Origin: Gluconacetobacter asukensis
GTDB lineage: Bacteria > Pseudomonadota > Alphaproteobacteria > Acetobacterales > Acetobacteraceae
Direction of reading: 5' to 3'
Assembly: GCF_014174375.1 (NCBI RefSeq)
Contig: NZ_JABEQE010000009.1
Coordinates: forward strand, 1-64,000
DNA length: 64,000 nucleotides
In this document: in pieces, positions 8,922 through 17,552 of the stretch
Layout of the letters: every line of letters starts with the position of its first letter
Position numbering within the stretch: position 1 is the stretch's first letter
Program-made: the position numbers and the translations under genes
Notes under the pieces: model-generated
Database searches by the model: none
What the model was told of the DNA's origin: nothing
Seen by the model: the letters and a program-made list of their open reading frames with translations, nothing else

Positions 8922-9608
8922 ATGTCGGAGTTCGTTACCTCGCAGCCTTCGCCCGAGGAAGAGGAGCGCCTGCGCGAAGCGGGCCGGTTGCTGTTCGCCG
9001 GACCGTGCGACTTCTTCTTCGGGGCGCAGAAGCTGGAGCAGCTTCCGCCGCCCGGCGCGCCGGAGATTGCCTTTGCCGGCCGGTCGAATGTCGGCAAGTC
9101 CAGCCTGATCAATGCGCTGACCGGACGCAAGGCGCTGGCCCGGGCCTCGTCCGAGCCCGGCCGCACCAAGCAGCTCAATTTCTTCGACCTGGGCGGCCGG
9201 CTGACGCTGGTGGACATGCCGGGCTATGGCTTTGCCAAGGCCGCGAAGGACGTGAAGGAAGACTGGCAGGGCATGATGTTCGCGTATCTGCGCGGGCGGC
9301 CGACCCTGCGGCGCGTCATCCTGCTGCTGGATGCGCGGATCGAGATCAAGGCGTCGGATCGCGAGATCATGAGCCTGCTGGACCGCGCCGCGGTGACGTT
9401 CGAGATCGTCCTGACCAAGTGCGATGCGCTTAAGCCTGGCCCGCTGGAGGCCAAGCGGGCCCAGGTGGCCGATCTGGCGCGCCAGCACCCCGCCGCCTAT
9501 CCGCAGATCCTGCTGACCAGCAGCGAGAATGGGCTTGGCATGCCCGAACTGCGTGCCGGACTGACCAGCCTGGCCCTGCCGCCGGCGGACGAAACGGTTT
9601 TATCCTGA
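8922..9608 (+). CDS. yihA: Ribosome biogenesis GTP-binding protein YihA/EngB
   Basis: 228-aa TRAFAC-class GTPase required for 50S subunit assembly. G1 is GRSNVGKSS, the switch I threonine lies in [12 protein letters not shown]3 is DMPGYG, and G4 is TKCD; G5 is near TSSENG. Ten bases after yidC, so co-transcribed. The ~40-residue N-terminal extension before the GTPase domain is normal for the alphaproteobacterial type. Confidence 0.96.
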   Translation: MSEFVTSQPSPEEEERLREAGRLLFAGPCDFFFGAQKLEQLPPPGAPEIAFAGRSNVGKSSLINALTGRKALARASSEPGRTKQLNFFDLGGRLTLVDMPGYGFAKAAKDVKEDWQGMMFAYLRGRPTLRRVILLLDARIEIKASDREIMSLLDRAAVTFEIVLTKCDALKPGPLEAKRAQVADLARQHPAAYPQILLTSSENGLGMPELRAGLTSLALPPADETVLS

Positions 9609-9636
9609 TCACGAACGAGAGACAGGGCACGACCCG

Positions 9637-10566
9637 ATGAGCCAACCGACAAGCGAGACAACGGGCGATATCGTCCAGACCATGAAGGATGCCCAGGAGC
9701 GCGCCGCGGTGCTGGCCCAGGCGCTGCCGTTCCTGCGTCGCTATGCCGGCGATACGATCGTGGTCAAATATGGCGGCCACGCCATGGTCGACGATTCGCT
9801 GTCCAACGCGTTCGGGCACGATATCGCGCTATTGAAGCTGGTGGGGGTCAACCCCGTGGTCGTCCATGGCGGCGGGCCGCAGATCAGCGCGATGCTGAAC
9901 CGGCTGCAGATTCCCTCGACCTTCGTCGACGGGCTGCGGGTCACGGATGCGGCGATGGTCGACGTGATCGAGATGGTGCTGGCGGGCAAGGTCAACAAGC
10001 AGGTGGCCGGGCTGATCAATCAGGCCGGGGCGCTGGCCGTGGGCATTTCGGGCAAGGATGGCGGGCTGATTGCCGCGCGCCGCCTGCGCCGGACGGTGCG
10101 CGATGCCGACAGCCAGATCGAGCAGGTGCTGGATCTGGGCTTTGTCGGTGAGCCGGTGCGCATCGACCCGCGCGTGCTCTATGCCCTGTCGGGCTCGGGG
10201 CTGATCCCGGTCGTGGCCCCCGTCGGCATCGGCGAGAAGGGCGAGACCTACAATATCAATGCCGACACGGCGGCGGGCGCGATTGCCGGTGCCGTGCATG
10301 CGACGCGGCTGCTGATGCTGACCGACGTGCCCGGCGTGCTGGACGAAAACGGGGAACTGATCCCGGAACTGACGGCCGAGGAGGCGCGGCGCGGCATCGC
10401 CAGCGGCATGATCAGCGGCGGGATGATTCCGAAGGTCGAAACCTGCCTGGAAGCGGTTCGTGCCGGGGCAAAGGCGGCGGTGATCCTGGACGGGCGGGTG
10501 CCCCATGCCTGCCTGCTGGAACTGTTTACCGAAGCCGGTCCGGGCACGCTGATTCGCGGCGAATAA
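9637..10566 (+). CDS. argB: Acetylglutamate kinase
   Basis: 309-aa amino acid kinase of arginine synthesis: it phosphorylates N-acetylglutamate. It shows VVKYGGHAM near residue 45, the HGGGPQIS loop, and the C-terminal nucleotide site with [14 protein letters not shown] and LTDVPGVLD. The N-terminal helix before the first strand (about 30 residues) is the kind seen in arginine-feedback-inhibited hexameric enzymes, so feedback control by arginine is plausible. 28 bp after yihA. Confidence 0.96.
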   Translation: MSQPTSETTGDIVQTMKDAQERAAVLAQALPFLRRYAGDTIVVKYGGHAMVDDSLSNAFGHDIALLKLVGVNPVVVHGGGPQISAMLNRLQIPSTFVDGLRVTDAAMVDVIEMVLAGKVNKQVAGLINQAGALAVGISGKDGGLIAARRLRRTVRDADSQIEQVLDLGFVGEPVRIDPRVLYALSGSGLIPVVAPVGIGEKGETYNINADTAAGAIAGAVHATRLLMLTDVPGVLDENGELIPELTAEEARRGIASGMISGGMIPKVETCLEAVRAGAKAAVILDGRVPHACLLELFTEAGPGTLIRGE

Positions 10567-10693
10567 GGCGCGTCGGGGGCCCATGGCGATGCATCGCAAG
10601 ATGCGTTGACAGACGGGGGCTTCCTTCGCATGGTCCCGCCACATGGCGACAACGGGCGCCGGCCGGGCCGGTGCTGACAGAGGATTGCAGGAC

Positions 10694-11539
10694 ATGAACG
10701 ACGAACACGCCCTTCGGACCCATATCGAGGCGGTGTGGGAACGGCGCGATACCCTTTCCTCCGCTACGACCGGTGCCGACCGCGAGGCGGTCGAGCAGGC
10801 GCTGGCCGGGCTGGATGCCGGCACGCTGCGCGTTGCCGCACCGTCCGATTCCGGCTGGGTGGTCAATGAATGGCTGAAGAAGGCGGTGCTGCTGTCGTTC
10901 CGGCTGAATGACAGCCAGGTCGTGCAGGCGGCCCCGGCGCCGTTCTTCGACAAGGTGCCGCTGAAATTCGCCGACTGGGACCAGGCGCGCTTCGCACAGG
11001 CCGGGTTCCGCGCCGTGCCGGGTGCCATCGTCCGGCGTTCGGCCTATGTCGCGCCCGGCGTCGTGCTGATGCCGAGCTTCGTCAATGCCGGCGCGCGCGT
11101 CGAGAGCGGCACCATGGTCGATACCTGGGTGACGATCGGAAGCTGCGCGCAGATCGGGCGCAACTGCCATATCAGCGGCGGCGTGGGCATTGGCGGCGTG
11201 CTGGAGCCGTTGCAGGCGTCCCCGGTCATTATCGAGGATGATTGCTTCATCGGCGCGCGGTCGGAGGTGGCCGAGGGCGTGATCGTGGAGCGTGGGAGCG
11301 TTCTGTCGATGGGCGTGTTCCTGAGTGCGTCGACCAAGATCGTGGACCGTGCGACCGGCGAGGTGTTCGTCGGGCGTGTTCCGGCCTATTCGGTCGTGGT
11401 GCCGGGCACGCTGCCGCCGCGCCAGCCGACGGGTGCTGATGGTGCGCCGCTGCCGTCGCTGGCCTGTGCCGTGATCGTCAAGCGTGTCGATGAGCGTACG
11501 CGTGCCAAGACCTCGATCAACGAATTGCTGCGCGATTGA
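10694..11539 (+). CDS. dapD: 2,3,4,5-tetrahydropyridine-2,6-dicarboxylate N-succinyltransferase
   Basis: 281-aa left-handed beta-helix acyltransferase of the succinylase branch of lysine/diaminopimelate synthesis. Hexapeptide-type repeats run from about residue 110 to 220; [20 protein letters not shown] and [29 protein letters not shown] are strongly conserved. ATG 10694 is preferred to an in-frame start 51 bases upstream because AGGA sites precede it and the family starts here. A weak TTGACA (10606-10611) in the 127-bp gap may give dapD-dapE a promoter of their own. Confidence 0.96.
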   Translation: MNDEHALRTHIEAVWERRDTLSSATTGADREAVEQALAGLDAGTLRVAAPSDSGWVVNEWLKKAVLLSFRLNDSQVVQAAPAPFFDKVPLKFADWDQARFAQAGFRAVPGAIVRRSAYVAPGVVLMPSFVNAGARVESGTMVDTWVTIGSCAQIGRNCHISGGVGIGGVLEPLQASPVIIEDDCFIGARSEVAEGVIVERGSVLSMGVFLSASTKIVDRATGEVFVGRVPAYSVVVPGTLPPRQPTGADGAPLPSLACAVIVKRVDERTRAKTSINELLRD

Positions 11540-11550
11540 TCGGCGCGGCG

Positions 11551-12696
11551 ATGGAGCCGGAACTGATCGATGCGCTGTCGCTGGCGCAGGAGCTGATACG
11601 CGCGCCGTCCGTCACGCCCGACAGCGGCGGGGCGATCGGCGTTCTGGGCGATGCGCTGCGCCGCCTGGGTTTCGATGTCATCGACCTGCCGTTCGGCGAC
11701 GGTGCGGAGCGGACGCCCAACCTGTTTGCCCGGCTGGGCATGTCGGGCCCGCATCTGTGCTTCGCCGGCCATACCGACGTAGTGCCGCCGGGCAGCGAGG
11801 GATGGACCAGCGGCCCGTTCGACGCCGCCGTGCGGAGCGACGTGCTGTATGGGCGCGGCGCCTGCGACATGAAGGGCGGCATCGCGGCCTTTGTCAGCGC
11901 GGTGGCGCGGCATCTGGGGGGCGGCCGCCCGCTGAACGGGTCGATCAGCCTGCTGATTACCGGTGACGAGGAAGGCCCGGCGACCTACGGCACCGTGAAG
12001 GTGCTGGAGTGGATGGCGGCGAACGGCCAGATTCCCGATTTCTGCGTCGTCGGTGAGCCGACGAATCCCGACCATATGGGCGATGTCATCAAGGTCGGTC
12101 GGCGCGGCAGCCTGAATGCGCGCATCGTCGTCCATGGTGTCCAGGGGCATGTGGCCTATCCCCAGCGGGCCGATAACCCGATCCACCGCCTGATGGCGAT
12201 CCTGTCGGATCTGACCGCGCACCCGCTGGACAAGGGATCGGAATGGTTCGAGCCGTCGAGCGTGCAGGTGACCAGCGTCGATGTGGGCAATGACGCCACC
12301 AACGTCATTCCGGGCCGGGCATCGGCCCGCCTGAACATCCGTTTCAACGACCGGCATACGGGCAAGGATCTGGCACACTGGATCACCGAGACCGTCCGGG
12401 CCCGTGCGCCGGGGGCGGAGATCGATATCCGTGTCAGCGGCGAAGCGTTCCTGACTCCGCCGACCTCGCAACTGGGCATGCTGGTCGAGGCCGTGGAGGA
12501 GGTGACGGGGCGCCAGCCCCGGCTGGACACGGGCGGCGGCACGTCGGACGCGCGGTTTATCAGCCGCTATTGCCCGGTCGCCGAATTCGGCCTGGTCGGT
12601 GCCAGCATGCACAAGGTGAATGAGCATGTCTCGGTCGCCGACCTGCGGGCGCTGACCGATATCTACGCGGCGTTTATCGAAAGGCTGATGGGATGA
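11551..12696 (+). CDS. dapE: Succinyl-diaminopimelate desuccinylase
   Basis: 381-aa M20 metallohydrolase that removes succinate from N-succinyl-LL-DAP. Metal-site motifs: CFAGHTDVVPPG (His, then Asp), GRGACDMKGG, GDEEGPA for the general-base Glu-Glu, and the late histidine in GASMHKVNEH. The dimerisation domain spans roughly 180-290. ATG 11551 is 12 bases after the dapD stop; a TTG overlapping that stop is also in frame, so the exact start is not certain. Confidence 0.95.
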   Translation: MEPELIDALSLAQELIRAPSVTPDSGGAIGVLGDALRRLGFDVIDLPFGDGAERTPNLFARLGMSGPHLCFAGHTDVVPPGSEGWTSGPFDAAVRSDVLYGRGACDMKGGIAAFVSAVARHLGGGRPLNGSISLLITGDEEGPATYGTVKVLEWMAANGQIPDFCVVGEPTNPDHMGDVIKVGRRGSLNARIVVHGVQGHVAYPQRADNPIHRLMAILSDLTAHPLDKGSEWFEPSSVQVTSVDVGNDATNVIPGRASARLNIRFNDRHTGKDLAHWITETVRARAPGAEIDIRVSGEAFLTPPTSQLGMLVEAVEEVTGRQPRLDTGGGTSDARFISRYCPVAEFGLVGASMHKVNEHVSVADLRALTDIYAAFIERLMG

Positions 12697-13331
12697 CGCA
12701 GGGACGCGGCGCGCCGCCCCGACCGATGCCAGGCTCTCCCGCCGGCATCTTCCGGGGCATGATGCTGCTGGGTCGGGGCCGGCGTGAGGGCATGAGCTGT
12801 TTCGGTGTCACGTCTGACGCCGTGCTGACGGCGCTGGCGCCGCGTGTGGCCCTGTGGATGGTCGGCGGGGTGCTGACGGTGGCCCAGGCGCCGACGGCGC
12901 TGAGCGGCGCCAAGATCCTGTTCTCGCTCTGTCTGGTGCTGACGCCGGTGGTCCTGACCCATCTGCTGGCGCGCCTGTGGGGGCGTGAGGCCCTGTGGCC
13001 GCGCTATATGGCGGCTGCCCTGTGGTGCGACTGGCTGGTGCTGTTCGTGATGCTGGCGGCGGTTGCGGTGGTGGCGACGGTGACGCCGGCCGGGATGAGT
13101 CTGCTGCATTCGGCGTTGATCCTGAACGGGATCATATTCGCCTATAATCTCTGGCTGACCTGGTTCGTGGCCCGGGTGGGGCTGGCGCTGGGGGCCGGGC
13201 GCGCCTTGCTGCTGCTGCTGGCGATCGCGGCCGCCATCATGGCGCTAAGCGGGATGTCGGCGGTGCTGCCGCCGCATTATTCGCCGTGGCAGGATTTTCT
13301 GGCACTGCCCACGGCGCATGGGGACCGATAA
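12693..13331 (+). CDS. Hypothetical polytopic membrane protein, 212 aa
   Basis: Function unknown. Starts at ATG 12693 in a 4-bp ATGA overlap with the dapE stop, so it is translated with dapE. After a ~45-residue N-terminal cytosolic part it has about five hydrophobic segments (near 46-64, 72-90, 105-130, 135-160, 170-188). Tryptophans sit at helix edges. It is the last gene of this long plus-strand run, followed by a hairpin. The tight overlap suggests a conserved link with dapE in this lineage but does not reveal a role. Confidence 0.75.
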   Translation: MTQGRGAPPRPMPGSPAGIFRGMMLLGRGRREGMSCFGVTSDAVLTALAPRVALWMVGGVLTVAQAPTALSGAKILFSLCLVLTPVVLTHLLARLWGREALWPRYMAAALWCDWLVLFVMLAAVAVVATVTPAGMSLLHSALILNGIIFAYNLWLTWFVARVGLALGAGRALLLLLAIAAAIMALSGMSAVLPPHYSPWQDFLALPTAHGDR

Positions 13332-13351
13332 GAGGCTTTTGAAACAGCCTC
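13332..13351. terminator. Hairpin between convergent operons
   Basis: GAGGCT (13332-13337) / AGCCTC (13346-13351) with a T-rich loop, directly after the stop of the membrane-protein gene and before truA on the other strand. Confidence 0.5.
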
Positions 13352-13425
13352 CAGGCCCGTCGGCACGGTTCGACACCATGGTCGAGACGGCGTGGGCGTG
13401 ATCCGCATTCAGTGAGGCGGGGCGT

Positions 13426-14235
13426 TCAGGCTGCGGGGCTGAACGGGTTGGGATCGTAGCCGACGCCGGTCAGGTATAGCCCGTCGGGCGGCGCGGTGGG
13501 GCCGGCGGCGCGGCGATCGCAGGCGCGCAGGGCCTCGCCGACGCGTTCGGGGGGCCATGTGCCTTCGCCCACCAGTTTCAGCGTGCCGACCATGTTGCGA
13601 ACCTGATGGTGGAGGAACGAGCGGGCCTCGGCCTCGATCATGATGTCCTCGCCCAGGCGGGTGACGGTCAGCCGGTCCAGTGTGCGCAGGGGGCTTTTCG
13701 CCTGGCAGGCGCTGGCGCGGAACGAGGTGAAATCGTGCCGGCCCAGCAGGTGCCGGGCGGCGAGCGCCATGGCATCGGCGTCCAGGGTGCGCTTGACCAG
13801 CCAGACGCGGCCTTCGTCCAGGGCCAGGCGGCCACGCCGGTTCACGATCCGGTAGCGATAGGACCGGCGGTTGGCGGAAAAGCGGGCGTTCCATTCCGTA
13901 TCGACCGGCACGGCCTGCAGGATGGCGACCGGGTGCGGCTTCATGTGGAAGTTCAGGGCGTCGCGGACCGAGGAGGTCGTCAGTCTGGTCTCTGCGGGGA
14001 AATCCAGATGGGCCACCTGGCCGGTGGCGTGCACGCCGGCATCGGTGCGGCCGGCGGTGATGCTGGTGACGATGCGGCCCGCGGCCAGCCGGCTGGCGGC
14101 CTCTTCGAGCACCTGTTGCACGGACAGGCCGGTGATCTGACGCTGCCAGCCGACGAAGGGCCGGCCGTCATATTCGACGCGGACCGCCCAGCGCGTGATG
14201 GTGGGATCGGGCGGGGTCTGGGTGTCGGTGGTCAC
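13426..14235 (-). CDS. truA: tRNA pseudouridine synthase A
   Basis: 269-aa enzyme that makes pseudouridine at positions 38-40 in the anticodon arm of tRNAs. The catalytic aspartate is in [13 protein letters not shown] (Asp65); [13 protein letters not shown] and [13 protein letters not shown] are also typical. Last gene of def-fmt-truA; its ATG overlaps the fmt stop by 4 bp. Confidence 0.96.
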   Translation of the reverse strand: MTTDTQTPPDPTITRWAVRVEYDGRPFVGWQRQITGLSVQQVLEEAASRLAAGRIVTSITAGRTDAGVHATGQVAHLDFPAETRLTTSSVRDALNFHMKPHPVAILQAVPVDTEWNARFSANRRSYRYRIVNRRGRLALDEGRVWLVKRTLDADAMALAARHLLGRHDFTSFRASACQAKSPLRTLDRLTVTRLGEDIMIEAEARSFLHHQVRNMVGTLKLVGEGTWPPERVGEALRACDRRAAGPTAPPDGLYLTGVGYDPNPFSPAA

Positions 14236-15149
14236 GAGCCCAGCACCGTCCCGCGCCGCACCGGCTGGCCGCGCAGGAAGGAATCGGCGTCCATCATGCC
14301 CCGGCCGGGCCGTTGCAGGCGCGTGATGCGCAATGCGCCCTCGCCGCAGGCCACGGTCAGCGCGTCGTCCAGGATCGTCCCCGGTGCGGCGGTGTGGGGG
14401 GGCGGAGCAGGGATGGCACCGCCGATTTTCAGGACCTGGCCGTCCAGGGTGGTGAAGGTGCCGGGCCAGGGGGTGAGGGCACGGATCTGCCGGTCGAGTG
14501 CTGCGGCATCGCGGGACCAGTCGATGCGCCCGTCCTCGCGCGTCAGGCGAGCGGCGTAGGTCACGCCCTGTTCGGGCTGTGCCTGGCCGGGGCCGATGGG
14601 TTGGCCCAGGGTCGTGACGATCAGGCGGGCCCCCATGGTGGCGAGGGCATCATGCAGCGTGGTGGCGGTGGTGGTTTGTGTCAGCGCGATCTGGTCGGAC
14701 AGCAGCATGGCGCCGGTATCCAGCCCTTCGTCCATCCGCATGATCGTCACCCCGCTCTCGCTGTCGCCGGCCAGGATCGCGGCCTGGATGGGGGCGGCGC
14801 CCCGCCAGCGGGGCAGCAGGCTGGCATGGATGTTGAGGCAGCCCAGGCGAGGGGCATCGAGCATGGCGGCCGGGAGGATCAGCCCGTAGGCGGCGACGAC
14901 CGCGGCATCCAGATTCAGGGCGCGGAAGAAGGCGTGTTCTTCTTCATTGGTGCGCAGGCGCGCGGGCGTGCGTACCGGCAGGCCGAGGGTTTCGGCGGCC
15001 TGGTGGACGGGCGACAGGCGGACCGACTGGCCGCGCCCGGCCGGCCGGGGGGGCTGGCTGTAGACGGCGACGATCTCGTGCCCCGCCGCATGGAGGGCGA
15101 GCAGGGCGGGCACCGCGAAATCCGGAGTGCCCATGAAGGCCAGGCGCAT
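14232..15149 (-). CDS. fmt: Methionyl-tRNA formyltransferase
   Basis: 305-aa enzyme that formylates initiator Met-tRNA with 10-formyl-THF. [15 protein letters not shown] at the N terminus, the active-site segment [16 protein letters not shown], and [11 protein letters not shown] are diagnostic. The C-terminal domain (~205-305) carries KIGGA and is of normal length. Paired with def, which removes the formyl group later, 63 bp upstream. Confidence 0.97.
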   Translation of the reverse strand: MRLAFMGTPDFAVPALLALHAAGHEIVAVYSQPPRPAGRGQSVRLSPVHQAAETLGLPVRTPARLRTNEEEHAFFRALNLDAAVVAAYGLILPAAMLDAPRLGCLNIHASLLPRWRGAAPIQAAILAGDSESGVTIMRMDEGLDTGAMLLSDQIALTQTTTATTLHDALATMGARLIVTTLGQPIGPGQAQPEQGVTYAARLTREDGRIDWSRDAAALDRQIRALTPWPGTFTTLDGQVLKIGGAIPAPPPHTAAPGTILDDALTVACGEGALRITRLQRPGRGMMDADSFLRGQPVRRGTVLGS

Positions 15150-15212
15150 GAGGGTCTCCAGCCGGAAGGAAGTCTCGGAGAGGGCTTTGGGTGAGGGCGG
15201 CCTGAAACGGCT

Positions 15213-15752
15213 TTACCGTTTCTGGCGCTGTTCCTTGGCGAGACGCCGCATGATCATGTTGCGTTTCAGGGTGGAGAGGTGGTCGACGAAGAGGATGCCC
15301 TCCAGATGGTCGATCTCGTGCTGGATGCAGGTGGCCAGCAGGTCGTCGGCCTCCATTTCCTGCTCGGTGCCGTCCAGCGTGCGGTAGCGGATGCGTACCT
15401 GCTGGGGGCGGATCACCTCGGCATACTGGTTGGGCAGCGACAGGCAGCCTTCCTCGCGGGAGACCAGGGTCTCCGATTCCGCGATCACTTCCGGGTTGAT
15501 CAGGACCAGCGGGTCGCGCTGCCGTTCCTCGCCCAGGTCCACGATGGCGAAGCGCAGGCCCATGCCGACCTGCGGAGCGGCCAGGCCGATGCCCGGCGCC
15601 TCGTACATCGCGGCGAACATGCGGGGGAGCGCGTCGCGCAATGTGGGCTCGTCCTCGGGCCGGACCAGGCGGGTCTTCTGGCGCAGGATGGCCTGGGGGG
15701 CCACCAGGATCGGCATGGGTGTGGCGGCGGCGATTTCGTCGTGACTGATCAT
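15213..15752 (-). CDS. def: Peptide deformylase
   Basis: 179-aa metalloprotease that removes the N-formyl group from nascent proteins. All three motifs are intact: GIGLAAPQVG, EEGCLSLP (metal-binding cysteine) and QHEIDHLEG (two metal histidines and the catalytic glutamate). First gene of the def-fmt-truA operon, divergent from the small heat-shock gene. Confidence 0.97.
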   Translation of the reverse strand: MISHDEIAAATPMPILVAPQAILRQKTRLVRPEDEPTLRDALPRMFAAMYEAPGIGLAAPQVGMGLRFAIVDLGEERQRDPLVLINPEVIAESETLVSREEGCLSLPNQYAEVIRPQQVRIRYRTLDGTEQEMEADDLLATCIQHEIDHLEGILFVDHLSTLKRNMIMRRLAKEQRQKR

Positions 15753-15838
15753 AGGGGCGATGTAGCGATCCTGGCGCGCGCGCGCCAGTGGTTACGCGCG
15801 CGTCAAGGGGGAGAGCTGCGCGGGAGTCGGGACGCGGC

Positions 15839-15866
15839 CTTGCGGAACCGGCCGGGCGTCCCATAT
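15839..15866 (+). promoter_or_regulatory. Sigma32 (RpoH)-like promoter for the small heat-shock gene
   Basis: CTTGCGG (15839-15845), 13 bases, then TCCCATAT (15859-15866). This fits the heat-shock promoter pattern CTTGAAA / CCCCATNT with normal spacing. The start point would fall near 15873, exactly where the first leader hairpin begins. Confidence 0.55.
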
Positions 15867-15872
15867 CATGAC

Positions 15873-15925
15873 CACGCGGGCGCCGATGACGGGTCCGCGT
15901 GATCGTCTCGCTCGGTTGAGGAGGC
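15873..15925 (+). promoter_or_regulatory. ROSE-like RNA thermometer in the 5' leader of the small heat-shock gene
   Basis: Two hairpins fill the predicted leader. Hairpin 1: CACGCGG (15873-15879) with CCGCGTG (15895-15901). Hairpin 2: 15905-15913 pairs with 15918-15925 around a GGTT loop, covering the entire GAGGAGG ribosome site. Within it TCGCT (15908-15912) pairs with AGGA through a bulged G at 15910, the signature of ROSE thermometers (U-U/C-GCU opposite the SD). Known ROSE elements melt on heat shock and free the SD. Confidence 0.6.
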
Positions 15926-15929
15926 CTTG

Positions 15930-16418
15930 ATGTCGGGTAGGCTTTTTGGATCCCCCATGTTTCTGGGGTTTGACCATCTGGAACAGATGTTGGAACGCGC
16001 GTCGAAGGGGGCTGCCGATGGCTATCCCCCCTATAATATCGAGCAACTGAACGCCACGTCGCTCCGGATTACGCTCGCGGTTGCGGGATTCGTGATGGAC
16101 GACCTGCAGATCACGCAGGAAGACAATCAGCTTGTCATTCGTGGACGTCAGACCGACGACACGCAGGGGCGGGTTTTCCTGCATCGCGGCATTGCCGCGC
16201 GCCAGTTCCAGAAGGCGTTCGTGCTGGCCGAGGGAATCGAGGTCAGCGGGGCATGGCTGGATAATGGGCTGCTGCATATCGACCTGGTGCGGCCGCAGCC
16301 GGAAGTGCGCGTGAAGCTGATCGAGATCACGCAGGGGCGTTCCGGCGGAGCAGCGACCGAGATCGACCTTCCCAAGGTTCGTCCCCAGCGCGTCGTGCGG
16401 GCGCTCGAGGACGATTGA
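15930..16418 (+). CDS. Small heat-shock protein, Hsp20/alpha-crystallin family
   Basis: 162-aa ATP-independent holdase (IbpA/HspH class). The alpha-crystallin domain spans about residues 30-130: YPPYNIEQL at its start, RITLAVAGF, NQLVIRGRQ, FLHRGIAARQFQKAFVL and the LDNGLLHIDL strand. The C-terminal extension is long and lacks a standard I-x-I at the usual place, though EIDLPKV may substitute. ATG 15930 follows GAGGAGG. Its sigma32-like promoter and ROSE-like leader both predict heat induction. Confidence 0.93.
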   Translation: MSGRLFGSPMFLGFDHLEQMLERASKGAADGYPPYNIEQLNATSLRITLAVAGFVMDDLQITQEDNQLVIRGRQTDDTQGRVFLHRGIAARQFQKAFVLAEGIEVSGAWLDNGLLHIDLVRPQPEVRVKLIEITQGRSGGAATEIDLPKVRPQRVVRALEDD

Positions 16419-16540
16419 GTCGGCCTCGGCTTTTACCGTCTATCCTTATCGACATGGCCGTCAGCCCGGACAGGACAGGCGGGCTGGCCAACGGGACGAT
16501 CGCCGCATGATGGGGGATTGTCCGTATGGAGGATCGGATC

Positions 16541-16801
16541 ATGAGAATTACCACACAGAAAGGCCAGGTCGTCCTTCAGGCCGACCACACGCCGATCGCC
16601 GATGTCCGTCATCTGACGGATATCCAGATGCGGGCGCTGGGCGTGTCGCGGGTTGCGTATATCAAGCCCGTGATCATCGAAGGGGAAGATGCGTTCGCCA
16701 TTCATGCGGCTGACGGCACCCCGATGGCGCTGACCGAGGATCAGGAAACGGCCATCGAGGCGATCCTGCAGCACGAGATGGTGCCTGCCCTGCTGCACTG
16801 A
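16541..16801 (+). CDS. DUF1150 family protein, 86 aa
   Basis: Small alphaproteobacterial protein that frequently follows an Hsp20 gene, as here. It contains the DUF1150 pattern: ALGVSRVAYIKPV, then FAIHAADGTPMALTEDQETA. Function is unknown, though co-occurrence with Hsp20 suggests a stress or proteostasis link. ATG 16541 was chosen because GGAGG (16528-16532) is eight bases upstream; an earlier in-frame ATG at 16526 overlaps that site and would add five residues. Confidence 0.85.
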   Translation: MRITTQKGQVVLQADHTPIADVRHLTDIQMRALGVSRVAYIKPVIIEGEDAFAIHAADGTPMALTEDQETAIEAILQHEMVPALLH

Positions 16802-16830
16802 ACGCAGCCAATATCTACCGCCTGGGTGCG

Positions 16831-16854
16831 CCGGGACGACAGGGATCGTCCCGG
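16831..16854. terminator. Strong hairpin between convergent DUF1150 and hpf
   Basis: Perfect 9-bp stem CCGGGACGA (16831-16839) / TCGTCCCGG (16846-16854) with a 6-base loop. An outer TACCGCC/GGCGGTA pair (from 16816 to 16859) extends or competes with it. Likely acts on both strands. Confidence 0.65.
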
Positions 16855-16871
16855 CGGTAAGCGGCCCGGCA

Positions 16872-17465
16872 TTAGCCGGGAGTCGGGTCCAGCCAGCCGA
16901 TATTGCCGTCCTGCCGGCGGTAGATGACGTTGATCTGCTCGCTGATGCTGTTGCGGAACATCAGCAGGGTGGAGGCCGCGAGATCGAGGCGCATCACGGC
17001 CTCGCTGACGCTGAGCGTGGCGATTTCGGCCGTGCGTTCGGCGACGATGGTGGCGTAGGCGTGGGTGATGGCCTCTCGTGCCGCGCCGTTCGGTGCCCGT
17101 TCGGTGTCGTCGGCCGGGCGGAGGATGTAGCTGCGCCCCATTTCCGGCGATTTGCGGCGGGGGAGGGTGCGGATATGGTCGTTGACCCGCTCGCGATAGC
17201 GGCGGAGGCGCCGGGCCATATGTTCGGCGGCGTCGTCGAACGCGCCATGGGCATCGGTGCCTTCGCCCTCGCCCCGCAAGGTGAGGCCCCGCGCGGCGTG
17301 AAGATTGATATCACAGGTAAAGAAGGACCGCGCGCGGCTGAACGTGACCTGAGCTTCCAGGGCGCGATCGAAATATTTGTCGGCAAGGCGATCGAGATGC
17401 CCTGTAACCCGGTGTTTCAGGGCGTCGGAGAGGTCGATCTGTTTGCCAGCGACACTGATCTGCAT
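16872..17465 (-). CDS. hpf: Ribosome hibernation promoting factor, long form
   Basis: 197-aa long-form HPF (also called RaiA/YfiA family). The N-terminal domain (1-~100) has the HPF fold (ISVAGKQIDLSDALKHRV, KYFDRALEAQVTFS) and the C-terminal domain (~140-190) has the dimerisation segment VMRLDLAASTLLMFRNS followed by NVIYRRQDGNIGWLDP. It dimerises 70S ribosomes in stationary phase. It lies 88 bp after rpoN, the usual order; a hairpin CGTCCG/CGGACG (17492-17507) sits between them. Confidence 0.95.
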   Translation of the reverse strand: MQISVAGKQIDLSDALKHRVTGHLDRLADKYFDRALEAQVTFSRARSFFTCDINLHAARGLTLRGEGEGTDAHGAFDDAAEHMARRLRRYRERVNDHIRTLPRRKSPEMGRSYILRPADDTERAPNGAAREAITHAYATIVAERTAEIATLSVSEAVMRLDLAASTLLMFRNSISEQINVIYRRQDGNIGWLDPTPG

Positions 17466-17552
17466 GTGACATCACCCCTTGCATAGAGGAGCGTCCGAAA
17501 CCGGACGGAACCAAGCCGGCGGTCCATAATGCTCATTCCGCCGGGCGTGGCG

